The notes: generated from the letters alone by a model not told the origin. 64,000 nt of DNA from Coleophoma eucalyptorum (GCA_026120035.1 JALRME010000022.1:310001-374000), one strand, 5' to 3'; shown: positions 25,351 to 38,315, counted from the stretch's first letter. A program made the numbers and translations.

Positions 25351-25873
25351 TGTAAGTTTCGTCATGCTTGTTGGGAGCATTTCGTCGAGCGAGATTTTTC
25401 TATCCTTGAGACGTAATAGGTCTGGGGAAGACCACAAAAGGATGAGATATGCCTGAGACAGTTGGTATAATCGGGATTAATTAATGAAACAAAGGAATGA
25501 TGGCAGGCAGTTGTCCACAAAATAATAAGGGCTTAGGCATGATTTGCATAGCCGATCTTAGGTCATTTCTCTCTTTGATTCTAATACCTCCTCTACTCCA
25601 AGATTAAGAGAGGAAAAAAGTAGAGCACGGAAACAAGTGCCTCAGGGGCGTGCGATTGCGAATTGTGCTTCATCTGCACATTTTAAGAAAATTGATATAT
25701 CAACGCCTTCCCAGATGCACGCCCATCGAAATCCCAGACCGGGCATGGTATAAGGATATATATGCCCTTCGGTCCATCTCTGGATGACTCATAATACACG
25801 AAGAATTGCATTCGCCCGCATAGCGCCTCGACGACAAATAAGGATGAGATGTAGCTTTTTAGATGGGACTAAT
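25351..25873. other. intergenic region between converging genes
   Basis: No gene seen. It must hold the 3' ends of the beta-lactamase-fold gene (+) and the mannosyltransferase gene (-). Confidence 0.5.
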
Positions 25874-27209
25874 CTAGCCCATACCAACATATTTGAACCA
25901 GTTCGGTCTGCAGTCCTCCTTCATCAGCCAGGATTCTCCATCTGTGAAGCGACCTGCTTGGCATCCTTTGCATTTTGGTGAGTTGGGGCAGTTAAAGTAC
26001 GGGATGTGCTGGTAGCCAATATCTCGGAACCTGAACTCTTCGTTAGTCTTTGAACACGTGCGCATGAGTGAGGAACCCTTACCAGTGAATCTTGCTCGAA
26101 TCTTCAAATAATCCCAGCGCAATGCTGTGCACTGGAGCATCACCCCATCGCTCGTAGAAAAACCCACCCGCGCGATCCAAATGGTTGAAGTAATCCTCAT
26201 AAGCTTGACTACGCCAGAAGTTCATATCAGCAATTTCGAAATTGCTCCAGAAATGGCAGGTTGAGTAGCCGTTGGCCTTTTTGTTGTGATCTGGCCGTCT
26301 GGCACTGTCACTCAACCAGTTCATTGCGTTGTTGTCGTGAATGTATTCGGGATGTTGAGCAAGAAACTTCATCGTTTCGGGCCAAAGAGTTGGTATGGAC
26401 TGTGGCGCATCGTAGAGATTGATTGTGAACCCATATGTTTTGTTGCGATCGGCCATATAACGGAATACATCGTAGTCAACATCGCAGAAGAAGTGTACCT
26501 TGGGCTCAACACGCCAGTAGAATTGCGTATTTGCAAGCGCTGGGTGTTTGTAAAAGAGTCCACTGTTCCATCGGCACATCTGATGGTAAGATACCATGCT
26601 CGCATACTGAATGTCGTTCTCCTTCAGGATCTTCGCAGATTCATCGAATAACTCCTTATCGATCCATGATGGCATTTCCCAATGTTCTTTTGGAATCAAC
26701 TCTAAGATGATCATCAGTCAAGCATCAGAAAATCTATTCCAACCAACTCACCGTATCTACACTCCGCCTTGGTCTCTGCCTGTGTCTTACGCTTGAACTC
26801 CTCCGTGAAAGGTTCATCGTTGAAGAAAGTCCATGGATAATTGAATTTCGAATTCCAAGTTCGTTCAAGATCTCTCATAGCTTGAATCATGCCCTGGAGT
26901 TCTGAATTTCGGACCAGAGAAAGGAGAGTCGCATTAATTCGTTGACTGTTATCACCAGGCGCGTAGCCTTGGTCTGCTCGCCATAAGACCCCTTCAGGTT
27001 CTCCAGAGGCTACATCAAGTCAGTTCTACGTCGCGGGATTGATAGAAGAGTATGCGCATACGGTCGAGTTGAGGGTCCCTTTCCATCTGATCGAGCCTAT
27101 CTCCTGGGCCTAGCTCTATCCTCTCTCCCCCAAAGATTTGGTAGAGAAAGAAGATCCATAATCCTACTGCTACCAAGCCCAGTACTCGAATTGGGCGTGC
27201 GATCGCCAT
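25874..27209 (-). CDS. alpha-1,2-mannosyltransferase, GT15 (Kre2/Mnt1/Ktr family)
   Basis: Four minus-strand exons, 27209-27062, 27009-26752, 26701-26083 and 26030-25874, give 393 residues, the normal size of the GT15 family (PF01793). These Golgi type II membrane enzymes add mannose from GDP-mannose to O- and N-linked glycans of secreted and cell-wall proteins. Residues about 7-26 form the single N-terminal membrane anchor (VLGLVAVGLWIFFLYQIF). The family blocks NATLLSLVRNSEL, WNSKFNYPWTFFNDEPF, MCRWNSG, YWRVEPKVHFFCD and GYSTCHFWSNFEI are all present; the Glu of YWRVEP is in the segment associated with catalysis. The last exon carries Cys-rich GYQHIPYFNCPNSPKCKGC. The start ATG is 307 bases from that of the divergent GCP5-like gene. 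Confidence 0.95.
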
Positions 27210-27516
27210 TTCTAGAATGAATGGTGTTTTGTGTAGGGAGTTGCTCGTGTGCGGAGGTCTACACTTTAAAGTACTCGACCAGGTATTAAAACATTCTGCC
27301 GCGTAGCTGGACTGAACTCTGACCTCCTGGCTGTCTTGGACGCCCCTTCCCCTTTTTGCCTTGGATTATTGGCGGCACTTGATGGCAGATTAGCACGTGA
27401 TTAGAATTTCGTCAGCATTGCCCCAGCAGGCGCGTCTCCCGAATCGCAACAGCGCGTCAACACCAAAGATTATCTCAACCAAGTCATGATCGTAAGGTTA
27501 GGCTCCTTATTTCGCG
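27210..27516. promoter_or_regulatory. shared divergent promoter of the GT15 and GCP5-like genes
   Basis: Only 307 bases separate two start codons facing away from each other, so both core promoters must lie here. No specific factor-binding site can be assigned by eye. Confidence 0.6.
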
Positions 27517-30324
27517 ATGTCTCATATTGCAAAGCTGGGGGCATTGACAGAGGAGCTTGTTACGCTCCTCACATCCGTGACTTCGAAGGTAAATGCTATT
27601 TATTACTCCCTTGCTTAATTTCGTCCTGAATTAACATGTGCCTAGAGTGATTCCTCGAGGTTCAATGTCTACAAAGAGTCAGCGTTGCGACAGCTGCGAT
27701 CGCCCAACTATCCCCGTACGAATCAGTTCGATGTTGCAAGTCGCCTGGAGGGTCTGGACGAGAAGTTTCGGGTTTACAATGAGGATCCTCTAGCCGATGC
27801 GCTGAAGGAACGAGTTGATGTTGTTTTGAAGGAGTCGAGACGATGGACACCAGAGATCCTACATCTGCTTCTCGAACTCTCAGATCAACCGCTGTCAAAA
27901 ACGAGATTGGAAGACCTCGAGCTACTAAAGGAACCGGAACCGAATGTTGGACCCCCGTTAAAATGGCGAGATATTGTTGCTGAAGATCCGCTACTACGAG
28001 AGAAGAGAGTATGGCAAAATGTCGACTTTGGCGCTGAAAGTTCGGATGAGGAAGTAGATTTCCGAGACGATCGATCTGAGGTGACAGACATTACAGGGTC
28101 TACCGATATTTCAAGTATTGATGTAGAATCAAGGCGACGACCGGTAGACTATGTCCAAAGTCTAGACGGAAAGGAAGAATTGGAACATCTGCGAAAGGAA
28201 CAGTTCTGGCAACATACTACACAACTGGAGTCTAGGCCGGGGACAGTTGTTACTGAACTCCAAGTAGCCCGAGAGGTGCTCTTCATGTTCCGCAGCTTGC
28301 CTACTTCTTTATTTGAGGTCTCTCAGACTTCATCCAAGATTTTACCTTCAAGAACGTACTCCCTCAAACACGCCTCTGTAGAAGCATATCAAAAGCTCAC
28401 CATTGATTTTGCTCGACAAGGCTCGGCGATCATGCTTTTGCGAGCCTGGATGAGACAAGACCAGAGCATACCATTATTGCAAGTGCTACAAAGTGCCATT
28501 TCGCAGCGGATAATCCATTTCGATAATGAAATCCTGGGCATTGAGCAGCGTTTTGCCACGCCTTCGGAAGATGTTGTTGTGAGCCTTACTGCTCTGCAAG
28601 CTGAAATTGGTGAATGGCTGCGGCCTTTGTTGAAGCTATCTGACCTGGTGGAAAAGCTTGATTCGGAACCGTATGCCCATGCATTCCGCTCATTGGAGCT
28701 TCTATACGATGAATGTTGTTTATCACAACTGACTGGAGACGATGACGTTTATCGATTCTTCGGCGAGATATTTTTTGAATGCTTTCGAGTGTATCTACGG
28801 CCAATTCGAACTTGGATGGAGGAGGGAGAGCTTGCACTAGGTGACAAGGTCTTTTTCGTTTCGGATATTCCTGGTGACATTTTATTGGCTTCTTTGTGGC
28901 AGTCTCGATACCAGCTTCGAAGGACCCAGAGTGGTATCTTGCATGCTCCTAGGTTCTTGGACGCAGCAGCCCAAAGAATATTCACAACTGGTAAGAGTGT
29001 TGTGATTCTAAAGCATCTCAACCAGTTCCATCATCTACAGGAATCTCGCACAGACTATGAGCCGACGTTGGATTTTGAGACTGTTTGCAACCCTACGGAA
29101 CTTGCGCTGGCCCCATTTGCAGAGCTTTTTGATGTCTCATTCAATGCATGGGTTCAAAGTAAGCATCATTCTGCTTCTCAAGTTCTCCGAAAAATACTCT
29201 TCGATTCTTGTGGATTGCACAATTCATTAGATACATTATCGTATCTCTACTTCTTGTCAGATGGCGCGGCCTCGTCTGTTTTTGCCTCTTCCATATTTGA
29301 TAAGCTGGACACTTTGGACTCTTCCTGGAATGATCGTTTTACACTTACATCCTTGATTCAGTCCGCCGCCGCAGGCCATAAGTCAATACTGAGCTCCCGT
29401 GTCCGTGCAAACATGCTCTCTCTGCCTCGAAAATATTCCGACATGGGTCGCTGTAGAAGAACTGTCAAAACACTGGCAAGCATCGAGTTGAAATATACTC
29501 TATCTTGGCCGATCATGATTGTTATTACCCCAGCAACTCTGCCCCAGTACCAGAAGACATTTACCTTTCTTCTACAGATTCGGAGAAGCTTTCATATAAT
29601 TACTCGATCGAGGCTGCTCTCAGACAATGCGGCCAAGTCTGGCACTGGCAAAGAGAAAGCCTTGTACTATTCTCTACGAAACTCTCTTTTATGGTTTACA
29701 CAGACATTGTACCACTACCTGACCATCCTAGTCATATCTCCAAACACGGAAGCAATGTTGTCGAATATGAAAATGGCCGAAGATGTTGACAGTATGATTG
29801 CTGTGCATTCCAAGTATATGAAGGATGTAACAGACCAAGCGCTGCTTGGTACCAGGCTTGAGCTTATTCACAAAACCATACTCACAATCCTTGATCTCAG
29901 TATTAAGCTGGAAGACGCCCATGCTGCAAATGTTGCTGCGCAGGCAGTGGCAGATGCAGAACAACAGGATATGATGGACCGTTCATATGCATCTCTCGGA
30001 CTTACGCCCACAAAGCGTGCACCGAACCCAAGGGCGTTTTCAAGCTCGAGAACGCAACGCTACGAGGATTCCAGCTCGGATGACGAGGAATCAGAGGTTG
30101 ATGTGGATCTTACAGTTATTTCTCTCCCGGCGGAAGGAGATGAACTCTCATACATGGAGAATTTAAGACAGATGAAAGGGGAATTTGATCGCCTTGTCAA
30201 ATTCGTTGCGAGTGGGTTACGAGGCATTGCACGTGCTGGAGACGCACCTGAGAGTGCAAAAGCTTGGGATGTCCTTGGGGAGATGTTGGAACTTAGCTTA
30301 GGAGGCCATGTTAATGTTTACTAA
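27517..30324 (+). CDS. gamma-tubulin complex component, GCP5-like
   Basis: Two exons, 27517-27588 and 27646-30324, give 916 residues. The protein belongs to the Spc97/Spc98 (GCP) family, which builds the gamma-tubulin ring complex that nucleates microtubules at spindle pole bodies. The N-terminal part, with an acidic insertion (SSDEEVDFRDD near 28040), fits the GCP5/Mod21 N-terminal domain. The C-terminal gamma-tubulin-binding part shows family features: LKYTLSWPIMIVITPATLPQYQKTFTFLLQIRRS and, after it, a WF..LYHYLTILVI segment followed by EDVDSMIAVHSKYMKDV. An acidic Ser-rich stretch near 30070-30110 is probably a disordered insertion. Assignment to GCP5 rather than GCP4 or GCP6 rests on overall layout and is less certain than the family call. 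Confidence 0.88.
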
Positions 30325-30919
30325 TGTTTACTGATACCATAGAATGATACCCGAATAGATACTTGTTCATACTGACCCTTCTGGTGGAGACACTCAGAGC
30401 TCGCTCACGAGGATTTGGGCGCTTGTCTTGATTGGTGTTCGACAGACACTAACGCAGGGGCATGCCAACAAGACCCTTAAGATACACTACGTAATAGCGA
30501 TCAATGATTGTGGTGCAGCTGTGATGCAATTGACAATCCCCATCCTATATTTTGAGCTACTGGTTTAGATGATTTTATATACTTGAAAGGATCAACTTAT
30601 GTGGTAGGGTAACCACGCTCTTAATATTTCTGATATGTTAAGTTAATTAAATATTGACCGTGACATACAGAGTATATGGGCTACAGCATCTGTTATCAGA
30701 TATGAAATCATCACGAAGTCTGCTGAAAGCCGCATGCTTTTGCCCCAAGCCTATCCAACGCTTGCATTTGCAGTGATGTCACCTCCATCCCCCCAACATA
30801 AAAGACCTTACTCTGATACTCAATCTAGCAATTCTTTGAAGCAAGAGATTTTCATAACCTCGCCACTACAACCTCATCCTTTCCAATCCCAATCTCATTT
30901 TTCATCAATACCCAACACC
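30325..30919. other. intergenic region
   Basis: No gene supported. The part at 30580-30690 is AT-rich. The segment just before 30920 is C/T/A-rich like a fungal transcript leader. Confidence 0.5.
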
Positions 30920-31850
30920 ATGTCTGACTCAAACAAAAACTTCAAGATCAGCGAGGTCTTCAACGTCGAAGGCAGGGTAGGTTGTTGTACTGCTTATCCC
31001 TTAAAACTCTTGGCTGACCAAAGCAAAGGTGGCTCTCGTGACGGGAGGTGGCAGTGGTATTGGACTCATGGCTACGCAAGCCCTTGCAGTTAACGGAGCA
31101 AAAGTGTATATTGTCGGACGCACCGAGGAAAAGCTCGAGAATGTAGTTAAAGCCCATGGCCAAGGTATCAAGGGCCAGATCATCCCCATCACTGCAGACA
31201 TCACTCAGAAGAACGAGATCAGGCGCCTGGTCGACGAGATCTCAGCGCGAGAAAAGTGTCTCTGCGTACTCATCAACAATGCCGGTATCCAAGGCGCTAC
31301 GCAGCACGTTGAGGCAAAGAGTGCCGAGGAGATGAAAAAGAACCTCTTTGATGAAGACAGTGCCACTTTCGATGACTGGTGCAACACTTACCGCACCAAT
31401 GTTCCTCAGCTCTTCTTCATGACCACTGCATTTCTTCCTCTGCTCGCAAAGGCCACGGAGATGCACCACGGCTACTCGGGCACCGTCATCAACATCTCCT
31501 CCATCTCAGGCCTGGTCCAGTCCTCACAGCACCATTTTGGCTACAACGCTTCCAAGGCTGCGGCCATACATCTCACCAAGCTGCTCGCAGCCGAGACAGC
31601 AAACAATGAGGTCAAGGTCCGCATCAACAGCATCGCACCCGGTGTCTTTCCCAGTGAGATGACGGCCAAGGAGAGTGGTGAGGACCAGAAGAGCCACATC
31701 GAAAAGGAAAAGTACGAGAAGGTCCCGGCGCGGAGACCTGGGACGGATAAGGATATGGCCGGTGCGGTCCTCTTTGCGGTCACAAACCAGTACCTCAATG
31801 GCCAGACAGTCGCGGTGGATGGAGGCTACTTATTGCATGCTGGTCAGTAA
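30920..31850 (+). CDS. short-chain dehydrogenase/reductase
   Basis: Two exons, 30920-30976 and 31029-31850, give 292 residues, the size of a classical SDR. The NAD(P)-binding Rossmann motif TGGGSGIG begins right after the intron, the NNAG motif is at about 31276, the catalytic Ser lies in INISSISG, and the catalytic YxxxK is YNASK near 31545. The C-terminal VDGGY is the usual end of SDR enzymes. The 50-residue insertion between NNAG and the Ser motif resembles RhlG-type fungal SDRs, which makes a 3-oxoacyl or similar ketone a possible substrate; this is inference. No signal peptide, so presumably cytosolic. All catalytic residues are present. Confidence 0.92.
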
Positions 31851-33436
31851 GGGTATATGTATTGACCATACATAAATTACAATAATCGGCACATGCCCGG
31901 TGGATAAAACAAGAATAGTCTGAAGTCCTTCGCATGGCCTGAGCTCTTCTCGCAACATGATTTTTAGAATCTGAAGTTGTGAAAACTCAGCTAAACAGGT
32001 TCCAGCCAAAATAACCAATCGCTCGGTAAGATACCATCAATATATGGCGAAGACACCAATGTCAAACAACATGACGAATCAGCAAGAAATGAATGTCTAC
32101 CCAGATTTTGTGACGGCTTTGCAAAGGATCAGCGCGCCATAGCAGAATCCCAGCCAAGAAATAGATTATTTCCGCCAGCATAAAAGCCGATGTTGAACGG
32201 TGAAAGTTCGGCACGCCACTCTTGCAATCCTGACTCCACGTTCATTCTCCGCCGCCAACTCCGCATTTGGCTGGATGTCCCCGTATCTTCCCCACATCCA
32301 CTCAGCCAAACCTCGCGTGGCCGGCGTGGTATGGATGCGGAAATTTTTCTTCTTCCTTGTCCGTCTTCCTGCCCATCCCAATACCTGACTTCAGCTCTCA
32401 CGCTGCCAATCGCGGCCCCGTTCGCAAAGTGCATTCCCGACCCACCGTCCACTGTGCTGGAGATCACGAGGTGCTGCTGCTGGCTGCTTTCTGCCACTGC
32501 TCCGTCTTTTCTCCATCGGGGGATGGATGGTTAGTAATGTTGTCTTCCGCATTGCCTTGCTATTGCGATATGCCCCGCTCTCTGCGGTGCGTGCTTCTGC
32601 AGTGGAGGAAGGCGACATTGGCGAGAGCGGGTTGAGTTCTTTATCCCTCGCTCGGGCTGGCTCCTTGCGACATGTTGACTACTACTTTGTCGTTCTTGAC
32701 TTTCAACTACCCTTAGTTTAGAAGCACGGTTCTCGAAATCAATAGTAAAACTCGTTCCTATTTTGAGCGGATTGTTCCTTTGCACAGTGCTCTCCATGGG
32801 TATCCCAAGCCCGGAGAGCTATAGCATGTTAGTCTCTTTCGGGTGTCCCAACTCGTAATTTCCTCCCGACGTACTCCAAATCACTCCACTCTATGCATCC
32901 CGATTATCCAGCCGCAAGCGATCTGCTCCCCGGCTCTCCAGGCAATATGACAGCCCATCCTCCACAGCTCAATCCCTCATGACTCCACCCCCCTGTCTCT
33001 AAGTCGACGTCCATCACGGTGAGCCCAGAAGAGACTGGAAAGAGAACGTCACTTGCCCTTCGGTGTTAGCAAGCTGACCTATGACGGCAGCTCTTGAAGT
33101 CCATCTCCACAATTTCTACAACCTACAAGAGGTGAATTCCTCCCCCGCGGGAGAGGGGGGCCGTTATAAAGCAATTTTAAAGCTCCTGTCAACTCCACAT
33201 GCCCTTACTTCACGGCCCGAATAGAAAATCATGAGTCCCCGTTCTGTACTCGCTGCAAGCTTAACCTGGATCTCGGAACTGGAGAGATCAAAGCATGGTT
33301 GGGAAGATGGGGGGAGGGAGAGGTGAGGTGAAAAAAAGTACAAGAATGTGGAGGGTGTTCCTTTGTTTCCGGTTGATCTTCTTTGTTCCAGTAGAAGATC
33401 TTTCCCCAATCTGATTTCTCTCTTGCCTTTGGAATC
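31851..33436. other. intergenic region upstream of the GH3 gene
   Basis: No gene supported. Several open frames at 32130-32720 overlap on both strands and have no recognisable domain. The right end holds the GH3 promoter. Confidence 0.5.
33140..33170. promoter_or_regulatory. candidate CreA-type sites and TATA-like box of the GH3 gene
   Basis: CCCCCGCGGGAG contains the complement of a GCGGGG site, which fits the SYGGRG consensus of the carbon-catabolite repressor CreA. A GTTATAAAG TATA-like element follows at about 33163. The sites lie about 270-300 bases before the start of a predicted cellulolytic enzyme, a gene class commonly under glucose repression. Such short motifs also occur by chance. 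Confidence 0.3.
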
Positions 33437-36400
33437 ATGACTTCTCTCAAGGCTGTCTCCATTGCCTTGCTGGCTTCTCTCGGTCTTGTTGGTGTTCACG
33501 CTGCCGAGAATATTACCTCTGACACTTATTTCTATGGGCAATCTCCTGAGGTTTCACCCCGTGAGTATTCGATTGATAACCTCTATTAATTTCAATACTA
33601 ACTTGGATTCTTCCATAGCAACTGCTACCGGAACTGGGAACTGGGCAAATGCCTATACCAAAGCTGCTGCCTTTGTAGCTCAATTGAGTCTGGAAGAGAA
33701 GGTTCGTCTCATATATTTGATCAAACCATGTTTTGACTGATGTCTCAAAAAGAACAATCTTACCTCTGGTATCACAAGCACCACCAATGGCTGCTCGGGC
33801 AATATCCAATCCATCCCTCGTCTCGGTTTCCCAGGCCTGTGCCTGCAAAATGCGGCTGCAGGTGTTGGCGCGACAGACTTCGTAAATGCATATTCCAGCG
33901 GTATACATGTTGGTGCAAGGTAAGAGCATGAGTATGGAGACATGAGTACGATGGACTAATTTTATTAGTTGGAACAAAGAGCTCGCATATCAACGTGCTT
34001 ACTACATGGGTGGTGAATTCAGAACCAAGGGTGTCAATATTGCATTAGGACCAGGTAAGGAAATCGTGCGTACAGTGTATCAGTAATGGAACTAATGTTA
34101 CTCAAGTGGTTGGTCCTTTGGGACGTGTTGCAGAGGGCGGAAGGAATTGGGAAGGTATGATACGCTCCCCGTATGCAGCTTACAAAAACCCTAATCGCAT
34201 CGGGCAGGGTTGGCAAACGACCCTTATCTTGCAGGCGCTTTGGTTCAACCTACCATTAAAGGGCTTCAAGAAAATGGTGTTGCAGCAACGACCAAGGTAA
34301 GAATACTCTGCTGTGGACGTGAAACAGTTTTCTGACTCAAGCCAGCATTTTATTGGAAACGAGCAAGAAACCCACCGACTTCCACAAACATGGACAGGCA
34401 CCGATATCGAGTCGACGTCCAGCAATATCGATGATAAAACAATTCATGAGCTCTATCTCTGGCCCTTCCAAGGTGAGTATTTAAAAACAGAGCTCGGTCT
34501 CATATCTAACTGGAAATAGATGCCGTCAAAGCTGGCACTGGTATTATCATGTCCTCATATAACCGACTGAATAATTCTCACATGAGTCAAAACAGTAAGG
34601 CTCTAAACGGTCTTTTGAAGACTGAATTGGGCTTCCAAGGATATGTAATGTCGGATTGGGACTCGCAACAATCTGGTGTTGGCAGTGCAATGGTACGTTC
34701 ATTCCAGACATCTTGTTAGTCGGATACTGACTAGTTGATCTTCAGTCAGGTTTGGATATGGCTATGCCGAGTAAGTGATTCTTATAGTTTGAGGTTATTG
34801 CCCAATATCTGACTCCATAAAGGTGCCAGTGGTTACTGGGAAGGAAATCTGACCCTAGCTATCGCTAATGGATCTGTCCCCGTTTCAAGATTAGACGACA
34901 TGGCTACTCGGTAAGTTTACGATTGGATTACAAAGACGGCAAGGCTAACTGCATTAGTATCATTGCAACTTGGTACCAATTGGGCCAAGACAATTCGTCT
35001 TATCCAGCACCAGGTGTGGGAATTCCTCTGAACCTTCAAGCACCCCATAAAGCCGTTGATGCTCGCTCGCCGCTAGCTAGGCCAGTTCTCCTTCAATCAG
35101 CTATTGAAGGACACGTGCTAGTTAAGAATATCAACGCAGCTTTGCCGCTATCATGCCCTAAGATGCTCTCAGTTTTTGGCTACTCTGCACACAGTCCAGC
35201 AACATCGAACACTGATGGTTACGGCCTCGGAACATGGGCGCTCGGCTTTCAGAGTGCCAATGTCGAAGAAGCCTGGTCAGGATTCCTTGACGAAGCACCG
35301 CAAGCAGAAGTCAGCCAGATCGCTATTAATGGAACAATTATTAGTGGTGGAGGCAGTGGAGCGAACGCTCCCTCTTATATCAATGCGCCATTTGATGCTT
35401 TGAGCCAGCGCGCGTGGGAGGAGGGTAGTGCTTTGATGTGGGATTTTGAGAGCCAGGATCCATATGTCGAGGGAGCAAGTGATGCCTGCTTGGTATTCGT
35501 GAATGCTTTCGCTACAGAGGGTGTTGACAGACCTGGACTGCATGATGACTATTCGGATACCTTGATCAACAACGTACGTATTTCCTTCGTGTATCTTCGC
35601 TATAGTATTCTTATTGACCAATATAGGTCGCCGACAAGTGCGCAAACACAATCGTCGTCATTCACAATGCTGGAGTCCGTCTCGTGGATCAGTTCATCGA
35701 TCACCCCAACATCACCGCCGTGATCTTCGCACATCTTCCAGGCCAAGACTCTGGTCGAGCTTTGACTGCTATCCTCTACGGCGATATCTCACCATCTGGA
35801 AAAATGCCTTACACTGTTCCCAAAAATGAGTCTGACTTTTCTAACATGCTGCATCCTGCTGTGCCTGAAGGTATGTGGAGATAACCTCGACTCTCTTTTA
35901 CAGTGATCTAGTACGACATGCTGACGATTACTTTGAAAACAGGCATATATTCACGATTCCCACAGTCTGACTTCACTGAAGGTGTCTACATTGACTACAG
36001 GTCATTTGACTTGAAGAATATCACACCACGATATGAGTTCGGTTATGGAATGACCTATACTACCTTCAACTACAGCTCCTTATCTATAACACCTGCATCC
36101 TCAAACACCACCTACACCACCTACCCCACTGGCGCAATCGAAGAAGGAGGGGCCGTCGATCTCTGGGACGTACTCTACACTGTCAACGCTACCATCACAA
36201 ACACCGGCTCTTTCGAAGCTGCCGAGATTGCACAGCTCTACGTCTCTATCCCCAACGGCCCCATTAGGGTCTTGCGAGGCTTTGAGAAGGTTTCCATTCC
36301 GGTGGGCGAGAGCAAGACCGTGGGCTTCGAACTCACAAGGAGAGATCTGAGTGAGTGGGATACAGCAGCCCAGCAGTGGGCGCTGCATAGCGGATCTTAT

Positions 36401-36460
36401 GCTGTGACTGTAGGCGCTAGCTCGAGAGACTTGAGACTCCTGGGGTCGCTCTCCATCTGA
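33437..36460 (+). CDS. secreted beta-glucosidase-type glycoside hydrolase family 3
   Basis: I read 13 exons: 33437-33560, 33619-33701, 33753-33919, 33969-34054, 34107-34154, 34208-34296, 34346-34472, 34520-34692, 34746-34770, 34823-34910, 34958-35573, 35627-35870, 35943-36460. They join in frame to 795 residues. The start encodes a signal peptide ([18 protein letters not shown]). The GH3 N-terminal barrel shows [19 protein letters not shown], a KHFIGNEQE block and [11 protein letters not shown], whose Asp (about residue 287) is the expected nucleophile. The alpha/beta sandwich carries [30 protein letters not shown], and a fibronectin-like C-terminal domain begins with [16 protein letters not shown]. 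It should release glucose from beta-glucosides such as cellobiose outside the cell. The intron-dense layout contrasts with the intronless secreted gene at 14 kb. Confidence 0.95.
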
Positions 36461-37337
36461 GCAACGATGAGTTTATGGAATTCTTATCATGATTTAATGT
36501 TAATATGATGCTGTTATGAGCTTTATAAATATTTGCACCCCCTGCATAGTCTCAAAAGAATAATTTGTCAATGAGCATATTGAGACATACCGCTAGTGAA
36601 TATTAATCCTGTTCAGCTCGGCTTGTGACTACAGGTGGGATTGATAAAAACACTTGCAATTGCGCCTTTATCTAAGTATATAGTAAATCATTATATTGTG
36701 AAGCGTGTACAAATGTGGTGATATCCTGCACTAAAAACGGCCATTTCTGTTTTATACTTTGCTCGCTTATTCCTGTAGCTTTGATTTACCCCAGGAAATA
36801 TCTACTACTTTTCTCAATAACTGATTTCACCAGATACTCTCATTGGGCAGGTTACTTGTATGCGATGTCCTTCGAGTGATGGCGAGGTAATATCAATATT
36901 ATGTGTTAGAGCTTGCATCAGGTTTGCCTGACGCTACTCTTGCATTGCATTAGGACGCTATACGACCAAGTAGGTTTCCCAAACTGTGAGGTAGGTAGCG
37001 TCTTGATCAGAAGTGGTCGATAGGGGTGACAACGTGAATTCATAATTGAATTCCCATTAGTAGGTCGAAAGGATAGCGGATCGAGGTCGAGGCGGTCGAC
37101 TTACATTAGATAAGAGTCGATTACCAAGAAGGGTAACGACTAGACCGCAAGGTTTGTTTATAGTTAAGCGCTGCGTCACTTAAATACATCAGTGTCAATA
37201 ATCTAGCTACCGAATTAATGTATGTAACAACTTCTACAATTAGATTCACTTAGTAAAACTCAGCGAACTAATATTCAATCTGAGTAATTTTTAGATAGGA
37301 AAGATATTACATCACAATTATCAAGGAGGTTAAACGC
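36461..37337. other. AT-rich decayed region
   Basis: No gene. The sequence is AT-rich with many stops in all frames. A GTCGA-rich island at 37010-37160, including paired GGTCGA and TCGACT words, stands out and may be a fragment of an old repeat, but no target-site duplication or terminal repeat was found. Confidence 0.45.
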
Positions 37338-38315
37338 TCAAGCTAGCTGGTAAGGAATCATTCCTTGAGTACACCGCATGAAGGCAACTACATCAAAATA
37401 TACTTCTAGCAGTGGCTTCTCATAGTCAGGTAGTAACTGACTATCTTGGTAGTCACAAGCAATTCCAAGCATCGCATAAATAAGATCTCGAGGCTCAGTA
37501 GAACGAAAGTCGTATCGAAGACAAAATCCTACCCACCGAGTCAACTTATTCATGTGCCGGGGCAGTCTTTTTGACATAATATGTTGAGTTGCTGCACTTG
37601 AAGTTATTGCCCCGCAGTATTTACGGTCACCGATAAAACAACCGATACAAGCTAGAGCGTCATCGAGAGCTTTATCAGAGATATATTTGCTGCCGCAGAG
37701 TGCCACAAAGTTTCGCGCCAGATATACCTCTTGTAGTATCCAGGCTCGACGCCAGTAGGAGCGCTGGCATAATGAGAGGACTGCCTGATATTGAATGTCC
37801 TGGAAACCGTCCATCAAGGTGTTAAGCTTAACGTCATATTCATTTGACTGCGGTTTGTCCTGGCCAACAGAATCTTTGGTGAACCCGTGCACACTCTCGA
37901 TCATCTCTATTGCAAGGTCGCTATCATCCTTAGCTAGACCTAGCCAGCCGATGACCTTTTGTGCGCCACTGTATATCTCTCCCATCATCTGTACCTGGTG
38001 ACTCTTCTCGCGGGCGTTTGCCTGGTTGATACACAGGGCATCGATCCATATGTATCGGTCTTCCTCAAGTAGCCTTATCTGCAGCAGAGCATCACGTAGA
38101 TTCGTCCGGACACGAAGCTTACAACCGTCCACAGCAATCATGGGGTCATTATCACTAGGTATATTCCATTCATAGGACAACGCTTCGTAGGATTGTTTGC
38201 CTAGTTTAGTGTAAATGAGGCGACACTCGATAGGATCATTGCTAGAGCCTCGCTGAAGGGCGAGGATCCGGATTTCAGTCGACTCCTCTAGAGCCCGATA
38301 CTCGAACGCTTTCAT
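37338..38315 (-). CDS. HET (heterokaryon incompatibility) domain protein, short
   Basis: A single-exon 325-codon gene on the minus strand, ATG at 38315-38313. The HET domain (PF06985) fills most of it: SYEALSYEWN near residue 43, IWIDALCINQANAREKSHQVQMMGEIYSGA near 88, and YWRRAWILQEVYLARN near 190. HET domains trigger growth arrest or cell death when unlike fungal strains fuse. DLIYAMLGIACDY and LLPDYEKPLLEVYFDVV, normally followed by a long C-terminal half, stand here just before the stop, so the protein appears cut short compared with the common 600-plus-residue forms. It lies in AT-rich, gene-poor DNA. It could be a functional minimal HET protein or a 3'-truncated relic. Confidence 0.88.
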   Translation of the reverse strand: MKAFEYRALEESTEIRILALQRGSSNDPIECRLIYTKLGKQSYEALSYEWNIPSDNDPMIAVDGCKLRVRTNLRDALLQIRLLEEDRYIWIDALCINQANAREKSHQVQMMGEIYSGAQKVIGWLGLAKDDSDLAIEMIESVHGFTKDSVGQDKPQSNEYDVKLNTLMDGFQDIQYQAVLSLCQRSYWRRAWILQEVYLARNFVALCGSKYISDKALDDALACIGCFIGDRKYCGAITSSAATQHIMSKRLPRHMNKLTRWVGFCLRYDFRSTEPRDLIYAMLGIACDYQDSQLLPDYEKPLLEVYFDVVAFMRCTQGMIPYQLA

